A stretch of 15,016 nucleotides of DNA from positions 1 to 15,016 of the forward strand of contig JAEDGJ010000048.1 of NCBI GenBank assembly GCA_016297585.1, written 5' to 3'. The stretch comes from Clostridiaceae bacterium. Its GTDB lineage: Bacteria > Bacillota > Clostridia > Oscillospirales > QAMX01. Positions 1 through 8,895 of this stretch are shown piece after piece (within the stretch, counting starts at the first letter, position 1; every line of letters starts with the position of its first letter). The position numbers and the translations under genes are program-made. A model generated the notes under the pieces. The model saw only the letters and a list, made by a program, of their open reading frames with translations, made no database searches and was not told the DNA's origin.

Positions 1-2156
1 AGAGCGAGCGCATTCCGCTCGGCATCGACGACTCCCGCGAGGACGGCATGATGGCGCCGTATGCCACGGCGACGACGGCGGCTTCCGCGTCGATCGCCGT
101 GGAGGATGTGCCGGACGACGCCGGCGAGATCGAAAACCGGGGCGAAAACATCAGCCTCCAGAGCGTTTTTGTGCAGGCGGACGGCAGCGTCTGGTGCGTC
201 ATCAACCACTCCGTCTATGACAGCAGCGACCCGGAAAACTACTACTACGAGGAGAACTATATTCTCAAAAAGCTCGACGGAAACGGAGAGGATCTGCTCT
301 CCGTGGACCTGAGCGTGCTCCGGGAAAATGAAGACGACTGGTTTTATGTCAACTCCCTCGTCGTGGATGCCGACGGCTACTGCTATCTCGTCATTCCGGA
401 AGGCGTCGCGATCCTCGATCCCGCGGGCAAGCTCCATGCGAAGCTGACGCTGTCGGACGACGGGGGCGGCATCGACCGGCTCGTGCTTTCCGGCTCGGGC
501 AAGGCGGTCTGCAATATGTACGCGCAGAACGGCGGCAACACCCGGCTTTGCGAGATCGACCGCGACGGGAAGGCGTTCCGGGATGCGGTCACGATCGGCA
601 CCGAGGGCACTTATAAATATTACACGGTCACCTCCGGCTACGGCTGTGATATCTTCTACTATGATTCCGAGGACGTCTATGCGTTCGACATGGCGACGGG
701 CACGAGCACGAAGGTGATGAACTTCATCAACTCCGACCTCGATTCCAACAGCACCTACAGCATGACGCCCATCAGCGAGACGCAGATCATCTCCGTCGGC
801 TACGACCGGAACACCGGCAGCTCGGCGCTCTATCTGCTGACGAAGGTGCCCGACGAGGAGATCGTCGCGAAGCGGATCATCACGCTCGGCACGACCGGCT
901 TAAACTGGAACACCCGTCAGGCCGTCATCGACTTCAATAAGTCGAGCGAGGAATACCGCATCGAGGTGCGCGACTACTCGTCGTACAACGGGATGCAAAT
1001 CGCGGCGAGCAGTGTGTCCGGAGAGGCGGAATACGACTGGGAAGCCGGTATGAAGAAGTTCAACACCGACCTCATCTCCGGCAACATCCCCGACATCATC
1101 GAGATCGACTCGAATATGCCCTACGACAGCTACGTCGCCAAGGGGATGCTCGCCGACCTCTATCCGTTCTTTGAAAAGGACGAGAGCATCAGCCGCGACG
1201 ACTATATGGGGAATATCTTTCAGGCGCTGGAAACCAAAGGCAAGCTCTATTCGGTGACGCCGGGCTTCAACGTCTACACGGTGATCGGCAAGGCCTCGAA
1301 GGTGGGGGCAAGAGAGTCCTGGACGATGGACGACATGCTGGCGGTGCTGGAAGCGATGCCGGAGGGGGCGCAGCTCTTCTCCGAAATGACAAGAGGAAAC
1401 TTTATGGAGTATGCGCTGACGCTTTCGTCGGAGAGCTTCATCGACCGGAAGAACGGCACCTGCTCGTTTGATACGGATTCGTTCCGCAAGCTGCTCGAGA
1501 TCGCGAAGCGGTTCCCCGAGGAGATCGACTACGATACGCTCTACGGGGAGAACTACGACTGGACGGAGTACGAGCTGCAGTACCGGAACGACAAGACCCT
1601 GCTGCAGGTCATGTACATGTCCGATTTCCGCTACCTGCATACGCTCGAGGCGGCGACCTTCGGCGAGCCGGTGTCGCTGATCGGCTTCCCGACCGATACG
1701 GGCGCGGGCTCGGCGCTGATCCTGAACGAACAGTATGCCATCGCGGCGTCGTCGAAGAACCAGGACGGCGCGTGGGCCTTCCTGCGCAGCCTGCTGTCCG
1801 ACGAGTATCAGGAGGATACCTACGGCTTCCCCGTGAAGCGCTCCGCGCTTGCAAAGATGAAGGAAGAGGCGATGAAGCCCTACACCTATGAGGACGCGGA
1901 CGGCAATATCGTGGAGGTGCCGAATACCTATTACATCAACGATCAGGAGATCGACATCGGCTACCCGACGCAGGAGGATGTCGACCGCATCGAGCGGTTC
2001 ATCTCCGGCGTGACGAACGTCTACCGCACCGACAGCTCCCTGATGGACATCGTCAACGAGGAGGCGGGCGCGTTCTTTGCCGGTCAGAAGCAGGCGTCGG
2101 AGGTGTCCGCGCTGATCCAGAGCCGCGTGCAGATCTATATCAGCGAATCGAGATAA
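1..2156 (+). CDS. Extracellular solute-binding protein (ABC sugar-type), 5' truncated by window edge
   Basis: The frame is open from base 3 with no stop before the first ATG (48), and that ATG is not preceded by a secretion signal, so the gene almost certainly starts upstream; its lipoprotein signal would lie outside the window. About 717 codons are visible. Residues 1-270 (counting from the ATG at 48) contain repeated short 'DGSVWCV', 'DGYCYLV' and 'DRDGKAF'-like strands, resembling beta-propeller repeats. From about nt 870 the protein reads as a family 1 solute-binding domain: 'AVIDFNKSSEEYRIEVRDYS', 'SGNIPDIIEI', 'GMLADLYPFFEKD', then 'YAIAASSKNQDGAWAFLRSL' near the C-terminus, the usual helix of sugar-binding proteins. 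It should capture a carbohydrate or oligosaccharide outside the cell and deliver it to an ABC permease. No permease or ATPase gene follows; an intrinsic terminator does, so partners must be upstream or elsewhere. Ligand unknown. Confidence 0.85.
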   Translation, partial: SERIPLGIDDSREDGMMAPYATATTAASASIAVEDVPDDAGEIENRGENISLQSVFVQADGSVWCVINHSVYDSSDPENYYYEENYILKKLDGNGEDLLSVDLSVLRENEDDWFYVNSLVVDADGYCYLVIPEGVAILDPAGKLHAKLTLSDDGGGIDRLVLSGSGKAVCNMYAQNGGNTRLCEIDRDGKAFRDAVTIGTEGTYKYYTVTSGYGCDIFYYDSEDVYAFDMATGTSTKVMNFINSDLDSNSTYSMTPISETQIISVGYDRNTGSSALYLLTKVPDEEIVAKRIITLGTTGLNWNTRQAVIDFNKSSEEYRIEVRDYSSYNGMQIAASSVSGEAEYDWEAGMKKFNTDLISGNIPDIIEIDSNMPYDSYVAKGMLADLYPFFEKDESISRDDYMGNIFQALETKGKLYSVTPGFNVYTVIGKASKVGARESWTMDDMLAVLEAMPEGAQLFSEMTRGNFMEYALTLSSESFIDRKNGTCSFDTDSFRKLLEIAKRFPEEIDYDTLYGENYDWTEYELQYRNDKTLLQVMYMSDFRYLHTLEAATFGEPVSLIGFPTDTGAGSALILNEQYAIAASSKNQDGAWAFLRSLLSDEYQEDTYGFPVKRSALAKMKEEAMKPYTYEDADGNIVEVPNTYYINDQEIDIGYPTQEDVDRIERFISGVTNVYRTDSSLMDIVNEEAGAFFAGQKQASEVSALIQSRVQIYISESR

Positions 2157-2168
2157 CATACCCGGATA

Positions 2169-2207
2169 AAAAACGCTCCCGCGGTCAAAAACGGGAGCGT
2201 TTTTTGT
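2169..2207 (+). terminator. Rho-independent terminator of the solute-binding protein gene
   Basis: A perfect 10-bp stem (2172-2181 with 2192-2201, AACGCTCCCG / CGGGAGCGTT) encloses a 10-nt loop and is followed by a run of T (2200-2205). It starts 15 nt after the stop codon of the upstream gene. Confidence 0.93.
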
Positions 2208-2217
2208 GAATTTGGGC

Positions 2218-2246
2218 TGGACGAACGGCCGGGGGCGTGCTATACT
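2218..2246 (+). promoter_or_regulatory. Sigma-A-like promoter of dgoD
   Basis: The -35 candidate TGGACG (2218-2223, 4 of 6 to TTGACA) and the -10 candidate TATACT (2241-2246, 5 of 6) are separated by 17 nt. The -10 lies 30 nt before the dgoD ATG, giving a leader of roughly 25 nt. It begins just after the preceding terminator, so dgoD is expected to be transcribed independently. I see no clear operator palindrome around it. Confidence 0.65.
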
Positions 2247-2276
2247 GTAGAAAAACGAAAAACGGGGAGGCAGAAC

Positions 2277-3425
2277 ATGAAAATCGCCGAAATCCATACC
2301 TATCTGGTCAGACCGCGCTGGTGCTTTGTCGAAATCGTGACGGACGACGGGCTGTCCGGCTGGGGAGAGCCTGTGATCGAGGGACGCGCCGCCACGGTGC
2401 GCGCGGCGGTGGAGGAGCTGACGCCCTATCTGATCGGACGCGACCCCGGCGCCATCGAGGACATCTGGCAGACGCTCTACCGCGGCGGCTTCTACCGCGG
2501 CGGCCCGGTGCTGATGAGCGCCATCGCGGGCATCGATCAGGCGCTCTGGGACATCAAGGGCAAGCGTTTCGGCGCGCCGGTCTACGAGCTGATGGGCGGT
2601 AAGTGCCGCGACCGGATGCCGGTTTACGCGTGGATCGGCGGCGACCGTCCCGACGAGGTCGCGGCGGCGGCGCTCGAGAAGAAGGCGCAGGGCTACGGCG
2701 CGATCAAGATGAACGCCGCAAGCGAGATGGGGTACATCGACAGCTATGAGCTCATAGACGGCGTGCTTTCCCGTGTGGCGAGCATCCGTGAGGCCTGCGG
2801 ACGCGGCTTCGGCATCGCCGTGGACTTCCACGGGCGCGTCCACAAGCCGATGGCAAAGGTGCTCGCCAAAAAGCTCGAGGAATTTGACCCGATGTTCATC
2901 GAGGAGCCGGTGCTCTGCGAGAATTACGAGGATTTCCGCGAGATCGCGAACGCCTGCGCCATTCCGATCGCGACGGGCGAGCGCCTGTTCTCGCGCTGGG
3001 ACTTCAAGCGCATCCTCGAGCAGGGCTGCGTCGACATCATCCAGCCCGACCTGTCGCACGCGGGCGGCATCACCGAGGTCAAGAAGATCGCCGCGATGGC
3101 GGAGGCGTACGACGTCGCGCTCGCGCCGCACTGTCCGCTCGGGCCGATCGCGCTGATGGCATGCCTGCAGGTCGACGCGACCTGCCACAACGCCTGTATT
3201 CAGGAGCAGAGCATCGGCATCCACTATAACAAGGGTGCGGGCGTGCTCGATTACATGCTCAACCGCGAGGATCTCGAGTACCGCGACGGCACGGTCGAGC
3301 TGCCGCGTCTGCCGGGGCTCGGCATCGACGTTAACCGGGCGCGCGTGCTGGAGGAAAACGAGCATCCGCACGACTGGAAAAATCCCGTCTGGCGGCTGGC
3401 CGACGGCGCGGTCGCGGAGTGGTAA
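2277..3425 (+). CDS. dgoD: D-galactonate dehydratase (enolase superfamily, MR/MLE family)
   Basis: The 382-residue product matches the length and layout of E. coli-type DgoD, a cytosolic Mg2+ enzyme that dehydrates D-galactonate to 2-keto-3-deoxy-galactonate in the De Ley-Doudoroff pathway. All key residues fall at the expected positions: metal ligands D183 (in AVDFHGR), E209 (FIEEPV) and E235 (ATGERLF), catalytic H185 and H285 (LAPHCPLGP), and E310 (IQEQS). Signature stretches such as 'GWGEPVIEGRA', 'GGPVLMSAIAGIDQALWDIK', 'QPDLSHAGGITE' and the C-terminal 'VAEW' are also kept. The ATG at 2277 follows GGGGAGG (2264-2270) at 6 nt. It stands alone between a terminator and a terminator; no KDGal kinase or aldolase gene is in the window. 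The adjacent solute-binding protein could import a galactose-acid-containing substrate, but that is only proximity. Other acid-sugar dehydratases of the family remain possible, though the residue-by-residue match makes galactonate the best choice. Confidence 0.94.
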   Translation: MKIAEIHTYLVRPRWCFVEIVTDDGLSGWGEPVIEGRAATVRAAVEELTPYLIGRDPGAIEDIWQTLYRGGFYRGGPVLMSAIAGIDQALWDIKGKRFGAPVYELMGGKCRDRMPVYAWIGGDRPDEVAAAALEKKAQGYGAIKMNAASEMGYIDSYELIDGVLSRVASIREACGRGFGIAVDFHGRVHKPMAKVLAKKLEEFDPMFIEEPVLCENYEDFREIANACAIPIATGERLFSRWDFKRILEQGCVDIIQPDLSHAGGITEVKKIAAMAEAYDVALAPHCPLGPIALMACLQVDATCHNACIQEQSIGIHYNKGAGVLDYMLNREDLEYRDGTVELPRLPGLGIDVNRARVLEENEHPHDWKNPVWRLADGAVAEW

Positions 3426-3430
3426 ACGAA

Positions 3431-3462
3431 AGCGCCTCCGGGTTTTCCGGCCCGGAGGCGCT
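3431..3462. terminator. Bidirectional terminator between convergent dgoD and GNAT gene
   Basis: A perfect 12-bp stem (3431-3442 AGCGCCTCCGGG with 3451-3462) has an 8-nt loop. On the + strand it is followed by TGTTGTTAT and on the - strand by TTTCGTTT, so both read-outs carry imperfect T-rich tails. It sits 6 nt after the dgoD stop and 16 nt beyond the stop of the convergent acetyltransferase. Confidence 0.85.
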
Positions 3463-3477
3463 GTTGTTATGTCACGC

Positions 3478-4026
3478 TTACAGACCTTCCGGCGACAGCA
3501 TCCGCACGTTTTTGCGGATCCCGGGGTTGTGGAGCGAGAGCTGCATCAGCACGGTATTCCAGCGGTCGAGCGCGTCGTCCGAGCGCAGCACCGGCAGGAA
3601 GCCGAGCTTCAAGTAGACCGCGATGGCCGGCAGGCGCTCGTCATCCGTCGTCAGAAAGCAGCCGTCGGTGTGTCCGAGCGCGTCGTGGCGCGCCAGCACC
3701 GCCGCGCACAGCGGATAGGAAAGCCCCTTGCCGCGGTGCTCCGGCCGGACGGCGACATAGTGCAGATACGAGCGCCCGTCCTTCGTCTGCGCCGTTGCCG
3801 TGCCGGCAAGCGTATCGCCGCCGAAGGTCAGAAGCAGCACGTCCTCCGCACGGATGCCCTGCATCCGGGAAAAGTATTCTTCCGGATCCTCCGAACGGGA
3901 AAAGCTGCCGATACAGGCGCGCGCCCAGAGGTTTTCCTCGCCCGGCAGCATCGGCCGGACGGCATAGCCCTCCGGAAAGACGGCGCGGGGCGCGGGCGCG
4001 TAGGGACGAAACATCATAAGCTGCAT
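3478..4026 (-). CDS. GNAT family N-acetyltransferase
   Basis: The 182-residue product has the GNAT core: 'YLHYVAVRPEHRGKGLSYPL', containing the acetyl-CoA pyrophosphate-binding motif A (R-G-K-G-L after the beta4 strand 'HYVAVRP'), followed by 'AIAVYLKLGFLPVL', the typical motif B near the C-terminus. It should transfer an acetyl group from acetyl-CoA to an amine; the acceptor cannot be told. The start is placed at the ATG at 4026 because GGGAGGT (4033-4039) lies 7 nt upstream; the longer open frame to 4188 would run into the plsC-like gene and over the promoter. An ATG three codons later is a weaker alternative. It has its own promoter at 4072-4101, lies 71 nt after the acyltransferase gene on the same strand, and ends at the bidirectional terminator. 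Confidence 0.88.
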   Translation of the reverse strand: MQLMMFRPYAPAPRAVFPEGYAVRPMLPGEENLWARACIGSFSRSEDPEEYFSRMQGIRAEDVLLLTFGGDTLAGTATAQTKDGRSYLHYVAVRPEHRGKGLSYPLCAAVLARHDALGHTDGCFLTTDDERLPAIAVYLKLGFLPVLRSDDALDRWNTVLMQLSLHNPGIRKNVRMLSPEGL

Positions 4027-4071
4027 AAAAAGACCTCCCGTGAAAAAAGAGTACGACCCCGGTATGCCTTT

Positions 4072-4101
4072 ATGATACGGGCAAGACATGGGTTTTGTCA
4101 A
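4072..4101 (-). promoter_or_regulatory. Promoter of the GNAT gene, overlapping the acyltransferase stop codon
   Basis: Read on the - strand, TTGACA (4096-4101, perfect -35) is followed after 18 nt by TATCAT (4072-4077, 5 of 6 to TATAAT). The -35 hexamer includes the TGA stop of the upstream acyltransferase gene (4098-4100). I see no terminator between the two genes, so read-through from upstream is also likely. Confidence 0.7.
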
Positions 4102-4886
4102 TCGGACAGCGCGCAGAACATCTCGCAGAAGACTCTCAGGCGCAGGTCGCGCGCCGCGGCGGTGCCGGAGAGCGACGCGTCCGGCCATACCGGCGGCAGG
4201 ATCATAAGCGTCATGCAGGGCTTTCTCTTGTACAGCGCGAAAATCCCGCGCGGCTTGCGGAATTTGACCGCGATGGGCAGCACCGGCGCGCCGATCGACG
4301 CCGCCAGCGTGAATGCGCCCTTGTGGAACGGCCGCAGCGTGTCCGCATACGGCAGCAGCACGCCCTCGGGATAGATCTGCACGGCGCAGCCCTCGGCGAT
4401 GGCGCTCCGCATCGACGCGATGAACTCGGCCATGCAGACGGGGGAGCGGGGCAGCGGCACCCCGCCGAGCGCGCGCACCAGATGGCGGATGCCGGGGATG
4501 CGGAAATTCGATTCCAGCGTCGCCGTATACAGCCGTTTATGCGAAAGCGCCAGCGCAACGGCGGTGCAGTCCATCATGTGGACGTGATTCGAAACCGAGA
4601 CGAAGCCGCGGCGCTTTAACGGGCGCAGGTTTTCCCGCCCTTCGATGCGCAGCCCGAAAAACACGGTGTCGATGATGACGAGCAACAGAACGACGATGTT
4701 CCAGAGCAGCCGGTGGAAAAAGGTCTGCACCGGGGCGTTCAGGCGGTAATCGTACCCCTTCGGCACCGAAAACGACTTCGTTTCGGGTAAGTGTACGACG
4801 TGCTCGGCCGGAGGCTCGGCTTCACAGACGGCGCGGAGCGCTTCGAGCTCCTCCGGATTGTCAAAGAGTTCCCGGACGTCCGTCAT
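4098..4886 (-). CDS. 1-acyl-sn-glycerol-3-phosphate acyltransferase-like protein (PlsC/LPLAT family)
   Basis: The 262-residue product carries the acyltransferase motif H-x4-D (H101 to D106 in 'SNHVHMMD'), a downstream 'YPEG' motif (172-175) that binds the glycerol phosphate, and 'FHKGAF' (187-192). One hydrophobic segment at about 60-78 (IVVLLLVIIDTVFFG) should anchor it to the membrane; the first ~45 residues are polar and have no clear domain. Family members acylate lysophosphatidate or related lysolipids with acyl-CoA or acyl-ACP. The start is the ATG at 4886, which overlaps the TGA of the glycosyltransferase gene as ATGA and is preceded by AAAGGGGG; the longer open frame to 5183 is only an artefact of overlap. 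The tight coupling to a GT4 glycosyltransferase suggests a joint role in a glycolipid or lipid-linked glycan. True substrate unknown; PlsC itself is one possibility. Confidence 0.88.
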   Translation of the reverse strand: MTDVRELFDNPEELEALRAVCEAEPPAEHVVHLPETKSFSVPKGYDYRLNAPVQTFFHRLLWNIVVLLLVIIDTVFFGLRIEGRENLRPLKRRGFVSVSNHVHMMDCTAVALALSHKRLYTATLESNFRIPGIRHLVRALGGVPLPRSPVCMAEFIASMRSAIAEGCAVQIYPEGVLLPYADTLRPFHKGAFTLAASIGAPVLPIAVKFRKPRGIFALYKRKPCMTLMILPPVWPDASLSGTAAARDLRLRVFCEMFCALSD

Positions 4887-6037
4887 ACCGCATCCCCCTT
4901 TGAGGCGGCGGCGGGCGAGGCGTCTTCGATGGCCCGGCGGAACATGTCCTCCGCCTGCCGCACGCAGGACGAGAGCGCGTACTGCGACGCGCTTTCCGCA
5001 TAGCGGCGCTCCATGCGTTCCCGTTCCTCCGGGTGCTCGAGCCAGTAGTCGATGCGGGCGGCGAGCGCCTCCGCGTCTCCCGCCGGGAACAGGCTGCGCT
5101 CGTCCAGCGCGAACTGCGGCGTCGCCGAGCGCGGAGAGTCCGCGATGACGGGCACACGCCCGCAGGCAAACGCCTCCATGCACGCCATCGCTTCAATTTC
5201 AATGTCCGCCGCGTGGACGTACAGGTCGGCCATGCCGAGCATAGAGATAAGCTCCTGCTTCGTAAAGAAGCGGATGACCGGCGGCAGCGGCAGCTTCTGT
5301 CCGCGCTTTTTGAGGACCTCCGCACGCGGCCCCTGACCGGCGAGGACGAGCTGGATGCGGTCGGCGTATTTGGAGCGCGCGACCGCGTCGATCAGAACGT
5401 CCTGCCGCTTTTCGATGGACAGCCGTCCCGTCATCATTATGATGAATTTGCCTTCGTATTCCGGGGATTTCGGCGTCTTACAATAGCGAAAATCGGGATC
5501 GATGCCGTTGGAGATGACAACGAGCCGGTTCTTATAGCCGTGGGAGGCGAGCTGGTCGGCGATAAACCGGGACGGGCAGTGCACAAGATCGCAGTATTGA
5601 TAGATGTAATGCCGGAACCATGCGTAGATGCCGTTGTTGACCGCCGTGCAGTCCTTCATATGGATGGAGCTGCTGATGTTTTCCGGCTGGACGTGGAACG
5701 CCGCCGTATAGGGCTTGCCCATCTCCCGCGCGATCATCAGCGCATGACGCGACAGCGCAAACGGCACGTGCAGATGCACGACGTCCGCCCAGCCGATCGC
5801 CTCCGCCAGCAGCGCGTCGTTCGGTCGGGCAAACGTCATCCCCTGACGCGTAATCAGCCCGTCAAAAAACGGAACGGTGAGCTTTTCCATCCGATACGGC
5901 GTATCCCCGGGCTTTCCCGTTCCCGCGACGCGGACCTCGTGACCGTCGGCGCGTAGGCAGTCGGCAAAACGGCGGGCGGAAATCGTCATTCCGTTGTTGG
6001 CGGCAAAGAACTGGTCGTTGACCATCAGGATTTTCAA
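4883..6037 (-). CDS. GT4 family glycosyltransferase with TTG start
   Basis: The 384-residue GT-B enzyme opens with 'KILMVNDQFFAANNGM' (N-terminal Rossmann domain, loop for the acceptor), has the linker 'VISNGIDPDF' (about 174-183), the donor-domain strand 'MMTGRLSIEKRQDVLIDA' (201-218), and the E-x7-E nucleotide-sugar motif with E280 and E288 (in 'DIEIEAMACMEAF'). It should be a retaining transferase using a UDP- or GDP-sugar at the cytosolic membrane face. The first codon is TTG at 6037, supported by AAGGAGAT 8 nt upstream; the next in-frame ATG, five codons in, would cut off the first strand. A promoter at 6072-6100 serves it. The stop overlaps the start of the acyltransferase gene by 4 nt, so translation is probably coupled. 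GT4 enzymes paired with LPLATs often make diacylglycerol glycolipids, but the donor and acceptor are not readable here. Confidence 0.9.
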   Translation of the reverse strand: MKILMVNDQFFAANNGMTISARRFADCLRADGHEVRVAGTGKPGDTPYRMEKLTVPFFDGLITRQGMTFARPNDALLAEAIGWADVVHLHVPFALSRHALMIAREMGKPYTAAFHVQPENISSSIHMKDCTAVNNGIYAWFRHYIYQYCDLVHCPSRFIADQLASHGYKNRLVVISNGIDPDFRYCKTPKSPEYEGKFIIMMTGRLSIEKRQDVLIDAVARSKYADRIQLVLAGQGPRAEVLKKRGQKLPLPPVIRFFTKQELISMLGMADLYVHAADIEIEAMACMEAFACGRVPVIADSPRSATPQFALDERSLFPAGDAEALAARIDYWLEHPEERERMERRYAESASQYALSSCVRQAEDMFRRAIEDASPAAASKGDAV

Positions 6038-6043
6038 AAGAAT

Positions 6044-6052
6044 ATCTCCTTT
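6044..6052 (-). promoter_or_regulatory. Ribosome binding site that decides the TTG start of the glycosyltransferase
   Basis: On the - strand this reads AAAAGGAGA; the GGAG (6046-6049) ends 8 nt before the TTG at 6037-6035. No ATG or GTG in frame lies at a suitable distance. Confidence 0.75.
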
Positions 6053-6071
6053 TTAAGCATAGCTTATTTTG

Positions 6072-6100
6072 ATTATACCCTTGTTTTGCCGGAAAAGCAA
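6072..6100 (-). promoter_or_regulatory. Promoter of the glycosyltransferase-acyltransferase operon
   Basis: On the - strand TTGCTT (6095-6100) is followed after exactly 17 nt by a perfect TATAAT (6072-6077). The predicted leader is under 30 nt. The -35 matches consensus only in TTG, but the surrounding block (6091-6106) is nearly identical to the -35 region of the tetR-ftsH promoter, which suggests shared control. Confidence 0.75.
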
Positions 6101-6114
6101 CGGACAGAAAAAAA

Positions 6115-6139
6115 GATATGTCTAAATTATGGACATATC
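6115..6139. repeat. Perfect 8-bp inverted repeat upstream of the glycosyltransferase promoter
   Basis: GATATGTC (6115-6122) and GACATATC (6132-6139) are exact reverse complements separated by a 9-nt AT-rich spacer. The element lies 15 nt upstream of the -35 hexamer, in an AT-rich pocket in otherwise GC-rich DNA. The position suits a regulator binding site, activator or repressor; no known operator is recognised. Confidence 0.5.
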
Positions 6140-6310
6140 GCAGGAAAAAACGCATGAACGGCGGTGCCGCGCGGGGGAAATCCTCTTTCTCTTTTTCCCT
6201 GACAGCCGTGTATGGCTTCCGGTTCGGCGGACGGGCGCTTCCATCGGGGACGGTGGCCGTGATGACGCAGGAGAACGCCGGTGACGCGGTCGGTGCGGGA
6301 CGGCGTATAA
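6140..6310. other. Intergenic stretch without recognisable feature
   Basis: Together with the flanking elements this makes a gap of 333 nt between the glycosyltransferase start and the ftsH stop. Short open frames cross it, but none has a ribosome binding site with a plausible protein. I see no RNA gene or repeat here. Confidence 0.5.
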
Positions 6311-6352
6311 AAAGAGCCGTGGGCAGTTTTTTTAGACTGCCCGCGGCTCTTT
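6306..6352 (-). terminator. Rho-independent terminator of the tetR-ftsH operon
   Basis: A 17-bp stem (6311-6327 with 6336-6352) contains one mismatch (C:A in the - strand transcript) and an 8-nt loop. Read on the - strand the descending arm CTGCCCACGGCTCTTT runs into TTTTTAT. It begins 18 nt beyond the ftsH stop codon. Confidence 0.9.
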
Positions 6353-6370
6353 CATCGTTTTGCCCGGGGA

Positions 6371-8194
<1,824 letters not shown>

Positions 8195-8206
8195 GCGGAA
8201 ATTCAA

Positions 8207-8214
8207 CTCCTTTT
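8207..8214 (-). promoter_or_regulatory. Ribosome binding site that decides the ftsH start
   Basis: AAAAGGAG on the - strand. The upstream in-frame TTG (8206-8204) touches its last base and cannot be served by it; the ATG at 8194 stands 12 nt away, slightly long but usable. Confidence 0.65.
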
Positions 8215-8218
8215 GGCT

Positions 8219-8800
8219 TTATTTTTTGCAGGCGCCGTGACGGATGAGTTCGAGACTCTCCTCCAGCAGCACACAGCACTGATCGAGGGTCATGTCACTC
8301 TCATAGTAACGGCGCAGGGAGACGGAGGTACAGATGAGGATCAGGAAGCTTAAAAGCTGCATCGATTCCCGGTCGCGGCGGCGGAGACGGTCAAGGCCGA
8401 GAAGCTTCGGCGAGGCTTCCGTATCCGGCAGAAAGGGCTCGGAGAAGAAGACCTGAATGGAGGGCTTCATATTGTCGAGCACACGGAGAATGAAGGCTTC
8501 CTTGGGCGTACCCTTGAACGACGCAAAATGACGCAGCATCCGCTCCGGCAGGCGGAACAGGTCGATGGAGGGCGGCAGGGTTTCGACGAATTCCCGGAGA
8601 AGGCGCAAAAGAAGGCAGCGATAGACGTCCTCCTTGCCGGAAAAGTAGTAGTAGAAGCCGGAGCGGGACATCCCCGCGCGTTTGGCAATCAGGAAGATCG
8701 AAACCTTTTCATACGGGTTTTCGGAAAATTCGGCGATCGCACTGTCGATGATCGCGTCCTGCTTGTCCGGCGGAAGCCTGTCGAAGGCAGGCATGGGCAT
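8219..8800 (-). CDS. TetR/AcrR family transcriptional regulator
   Basis: The 193-residue protein has a TetR-type N-terminal DNA-binding domain: 'KQDAIIDSAIAEFSENPYEKVSIFLIAKRAGMSRSGFYYYFSGKEDVYRCLL' spans the three helices in pieces, with the helix-turn-helix at about residues 33-52 and the diagnostic 'GFYYYFSGKEDVY'. The C-terminal ligand and dimer domain is diverse and gives no ligand. The ATG at 8800 is preceded by AAAGGAG with a 9-nt gap. It is the first gene of an apparent operon with ftsH, 24 nt downstream. A GACACTGTGTC palindrome near its own transcription start suggests autorepression. TetR regulators often sit with the genes they control, so ftsH levels are a likely target; the inducing signal is unknown. 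Confidence 0.93.
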   Translation of the reverse strand: MPMPAFDRLPPDKQDAIIDSAIAEFSENPYEKVSIFLIAKRAGMSRSGFYYYFSGKEDVYRCLLLRLLREFVETLPPSIDLFRLPERMLRHFASFKGTPKEAFILRVLDNMKPSIQVFFSEPFLPDTEASPKLLGLDRLRRRDRESMQLLSFLILICTSVSLRRYYESDMTLDQCCVLLEESLELIRHGACKK

Positions 8801-8834
8801 TCAAGACAGCTCCTTTCAAGTCCCATATCGGAGG

Positions 8835-8851
8835 ATCCGAGGCGTTCGGAT
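8835..8851. repeat. Inverted repeat in the tetR leader
   Basis: ATCCGA (8835-8840) and TCGGAT (8846-8851) form 6-bp arms around a 5-nt loop. A further TCGGA at 8828-8832 can pair with the same central TCCGA, so two alternative small hairpins, or a pair of half-sites, are possible in the untranslated leader of tetR. Confidence 0.35.
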
Positions 8852-8874
8852 TGTGAAAAGACAGCGCATGTTTC

Positions 8875-8885
8875 GACACTGTGTC
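8875..8885. promoter_or_regulatory. Candidate TetR operator palindrome
   Basis: GACACTGTGTC is a perfect palindrome with 5-bp arms about one central base. It lies just downstream of the tetR -10 region, where a bound dimer would block transcription. Short symmetrical sites of this kind next to a tetR gene are commonly autoregulatory; assignment here is by position only. Confidence 0.5.
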
Positions 8886-8895
8886 ATTATAGTTC

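Noticed and set aside
900..3371. Very long open frame (823 codons) on the - strand across the solute-binding protein and dgoD genes
   Set aside because: It is antisense to two well-supported genes, is full of Arg, His, Asp and Val as expected from reverse reading of GC-rich codons, has no recognisable motif, and crosses a strong terminator and promoter.
4887..5183. N-terminal extension of the acyltransferase frame up to 5183
   Set aside because: It lies wholly inside the glycosyltransferase gene in another frame; the ATG at 4886 has an ATGA overlap and a ribosome binding site, and the extension is Arg/Gly/Ala-rich noise.
6038..6060. Tiny upstream frame ATG CTT AAA AAG GAG ATA TTC TTT TGA before the glycosyltransferase, as a leader peptide
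   Set aside because: Only eight codons, overlapping the ribosome binding site, with no ribosome binding site of its own; most likely chance.
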